In this document: one piece after another, positions 48,380 to 51,111 of the stretch
Layout: each line of letters begins with the position of its first letter
How positions within the stretch are numbered: position 1 is the stretch's first letter
Assembly (NCBI GenBank): GCA_019400425.1
Contig: JAFREE010000171.1
Location: forward strand, 1 to 51,111
DNA: 51,111 nt
Direction of reading: 5' to 3'
DNA from: Hymenochaete sp. R1
Taxonomy: Eukaryota > Basidiomycota > Agaricomycetes > Hymenochaetales > Hymenochaetaceae
Notes under the pieces: generated by a model
Told to the model about the DNA's origin: nothing
The model's input: the letters and a program-made list of their open reading frames with translations, nothing else
Database searches by the model: none
Translations under genes and position numbers: made by a program

Positions 48380-49754
48380 GGGGGTCGAGTTCTTTTTTTT
48401 TTTGGTGTGTGCGGTGTATTGGTTGGCGTAGAGCGTCGATGGAACCAGAAATCAATAGGTTACGGGACTTCGGATTCGCCCGCACTCACTCTTGGCTCAC
48501 TCCTCACTTAACGTTGTACATTACTCATTCTGAATCTTCATTTTCCTTTCTTTTTTTCGGTTTCTTTGGGAGTTATAATCTCGCGTGCACACGCTGTAGT
48601 GGAAGGGCTTCAAGATCAAGTATATACATGACATAACTACACAACAACAAAGGCAACCGCCGAGAATATAGAAAGCGGAGAAAAGAAAACTTTCCAGAGA
48701 AACGTACCCAGTCTCGCTAATGTGGCCATATTACTGATCGAGTTGGCTCAGAACCATCTGCCTTCCGAGGGTCCCAACACTAGTACATGTACATGTATGT
48801 ACAGTACCAGCGAGACGACTCCCGTCTGAGGTGAGGCCTGCAGCCCCCTCTCCCCCCAAGTCTCCCGTTCCCTTCTGAAGTCGGTGAATGTGTGTACATA
48901 TGTTAGGATAGGAAGGCGTCGGTCTACAGTAGTAGTAGTAGACCATCTCCATCCATCCTCCTCCTCCTTTTCTCGAACAGTCCGAACCCGCTTGATGGCA
49001 GAGGTAGAGGGTCAGTGTATGTTGTGGTGTCAGAGGTACAAAGTAAAGTATGTTCCTTCAGGTTGGATGCGATGACGTTCGAGTGGTTGGCGCCTGAGTT
49101 AGAAGTCCGAGTGAAAGACCGCGGAGATGTACTCTATCCATCAATATTGTACACGTACAAAAAAAAAGGCGCCTCGATTGACCAATGGACACACAAAAGT
49201 TATTTATGCGATGCGAACGGGGAGGTCATCTCTGTAGGAATAGGCATGACCGGGTTGGCGTCGTTTGAGTCCTCTGCTTATCCCAATACCAACTTTGGAT
49301 GGCGATAGTGATGGCGATGGCGCTGGTACACACAGCACGACCTTTCGTTTTCGTCGTTTTCGAGAAGTCGATGGTACAGGCACACGTACCTTGAGCTTCG
49401 AGCATCATCTCACCAGAGTAGGTACGGTCAAAGTTGCTGCTGCCAGCTCTGCTACTGCGGGCTACGCGCGCCCGCGCGCGCGACTTCCTTTTTGGTCGAG
49501 CTCAACCGTGTCATTTTACTGTACCGGAATGTATTGATGAAACGGGGGTTTCGACCATTACAGCCTGATTGCATGAGACAGCATGAAATGGGGCCTACAT
49601 TACGCATTACATGCCCTCGGGCATGAGACGAGAGCGGGAAGCCGAACAGGGGCCGGGGATATGTCAATTACATAGATTTCCGATCTTCGGGTACGCAATA
49701 ACAATGAAAATAAGGCATTGGGCAGTATATAAAGAGTAAAGGAGAGAGTGAAGC
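48380..49754. other. intergenic with small palindromes and a GC-alternating tract
   Basis: No gene recognised. Notable strings are GTACATGTACATGTATGTAC near 48785, an AGT triplet run near 48927 and an alternating CG tract at about 49464-49482 that could adopt Z-DNA. Confidence 0.5.
49726..49733 (+). promoter_or_regulatory. TATA box of terminal gene
   Basis: TATATAAA, 29 bases upstream of the ATG at 49755. This close spacing means transcription probably starts at or just after that ATG, which favours a later start codon (49796 or 49938). Confidence 0.5.
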
Positions 49755-51111
49755 ATGAAAAGCCGACATCTACCAGACATCGGCCTTCAGAGAAATGGCA
49801 GAGAACATGACAGAAAGCACGAAGAATTGGCAGCCTGTGCTGGTTTTGAAGAACAACCACTCGAGCATAGAACAACAATCGAGAACATATTTCAAGGTTG
49901 TAAGGAAAGGATCGAGAGACTCACCAGTGTATCCATCATGTCCGTCGAGCTCTGCACCCGCATTCACAAGCTTGGTTCACTCCTACGCAATCTCCCGGAA
50001 ACTCTCCCTCTTGACCCCCCCGAGTCTTTGTTTGCTTTCTGTCTTGAAGGGGATGATGTTGACGCCGAGGGGAAGTGGTTTGCGCTTAACCGAAACCTTG
50101 AATGGAACTTCCAGACGTATAAACATTGTGACGGCAAGATTTTCATTGCCAGTCGCTCATCTCAGTTTGAGCAATTATGCACAATTCTTGAAGAGACAGC
50201 TAAAGACGGGGCCCAGCTGGCTTTGGTTGACAATTGGGTTGATCGGATTGAAAAGGCTGCTTTGGCGGCTGGAGCAGTAGCCGCAAAAGCACAAGGTGGA
50301 GGCAAGAGGAAAAGGGGGTAAGATTAAGCTTTAAATATTGCTCTATAAGTGATTAAAGACGTTTAACAGGAGTTCTGGTTGCACTGCTAATAGTAACACC
50401 AATGCCGAGAACCAAGCTTCCGAAGTGATCGACGTTGATGATTGTCCACCCAAACGACCGAAAACCCTACCTTGCCTTGTTTCCATATCTCTTTCTTCTA
50501 CTCCGACATCAGCTCCCTCCGTCAAACACCATGTCTCCGCCTCAGACCCCACGCAGAGTACTCTTGGCTTTGCCAAGATCTCCCCAGAGGCATACCGAGA
50601 GCAGATCAAGAGGCTAAGTTCACGGCACAAAACTAACTGTGCCGGTCTTCGGGTTCTTGCTGCAGAACAAGCCGCAGAGAAGGAGGAGTGGGAATGCTGG
50701 CAGAACAGGGTGCGTGTGAGGAGATGCCGCACAAAGAAAAGGGATGGGAAGGGAAAGGTGACATCAAAGACAAAGGAGAATGCATTTGTCCAGGTGCGTC
50801 TCCAGTTTTGTTCATTCTTCCTTATCTCAGTTCTTTGTAGCTTCGCCAGGATGATTCAGACGTTGCATACATCACACCCGACTCGGTACAGACGGTATCT
50901 CATTGCACCTCAAGCCAGTGGAAGGCTTTGCGAAATGGAAGAAGGAGTGGAAAGGTACCAAAAGAGACAACACGAACCAACTGGTTTCATCCGTTTCTTT
51001 GGTACCACATTTCCAGTGCTATGCATCGTGCACATGTCAGCAACCGACTACGGATGGCCAAGGGATTGGGCACCAGGTCGCGCTACGACAGAGGGGAAGA
51101 GAGAAGAGGGG
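49755..51111 (+). CDS. unrecognised gene, 5' part only (runs off the window)
   Basis: Exons 49755..50317, 50370..50793 and 50841..51111 join in phase and are open to the end of the window (at least 419 residues). The start is uncertain: the ATG at 49755 is close to a TATA box, an in-frame ATG lies at 49938 (MSVELCTRIHKLG), and an ATG at 49796 in another frame (MAENMTESTK) would need a further intron. The chain has a helical, Leu/Glu-rich first part, a basic KRKRG, an acidic EVIDVDDCPPKRPKT patch resembling a nuclear signal, a Ser/Thr-rich part and a segment NWFHPFLWYHISSAM. This general layout reminds me of long N-terminal regions of basidiomycete transposon-associated or orphan proteins, but I cannot name a family. 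Confidence 0.5.

Overview
The window is nuclear DNA from a filamentous basidiomycete, most likely an Agaricomycete. Genes are cut by many 45-85 nt introns (GTRNGT...YAG), intergenic DNA carries pyrimidine tracts and microsatellites, and the recognisable families (expanded TKL-like kinases, 45-residue TPR repeats with a P-x-G-H-x-D-R signature, a LAMMER kinase, a PHD-MYST acetyltransferase, a pepsin-like protease with a long prosegment) fit that group. Spliced models below were built by hand by joining frames across consensus splice sites; every junction keeps phase.

Region 1 (1.5-16.6 kb) is a head-to-tail array of five TKL-like protein kinase genes on the plus strand plus one decayed copy. 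All five share internal exons of 186 and 69 nt; four have a 210-nt DFG exon (198 nt in the second). All replace the HRD arginine with serine (H-S-D). Copies 3 and 5 end in one long exon of 45-residue TPR-like repeats (9 and 8 units); copy 2 has a separate alpha-helical tail encoded by three further exons; copy 4 has a basic tail. Together they look like a local birth-and-death cluster of signalling kinases with interchangeable C-termini.

Region 2 (17-39.8 kb) holds mostly conserved housekeeping or regulatory genes: a makorin-like C3H/RING E3 ligase, a small Cys-rich protein, a LAMMER/CLK kinase, an unidentified small protein, a Sas3/MOZ-like MYST histone acetyltransferase with two PHD fingers, an intron-containing elongator tRNA-Met(CAU), and a minus-strand Cys-cluster/coiled-coil putative transcription factor.

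Region 3 (40-44.1 kb) is the least expected part: three tandem minus-strand genes for 91-129 aa secreted proteins that share a TATA box motif (CTGTATAAAAAG-like in two of three), a signal peptide ending in A-L-P, the positions of the introns after the signal peptide and in mid-gene, and a C-terminal mini-loop with the only two cysteines (C-x3/4-C) near the stop. A fourth, inverted and broken copy lies head-to-head with the third gene. None of these is visible as a single open frame.

Region 4 (46-51.1 kb) contains a secreted pepsin-type aspartic protease with an unusual Gly/Asn/Ala-rich linker exon, and the 5' part of an unrecognised gene that runs off the window.
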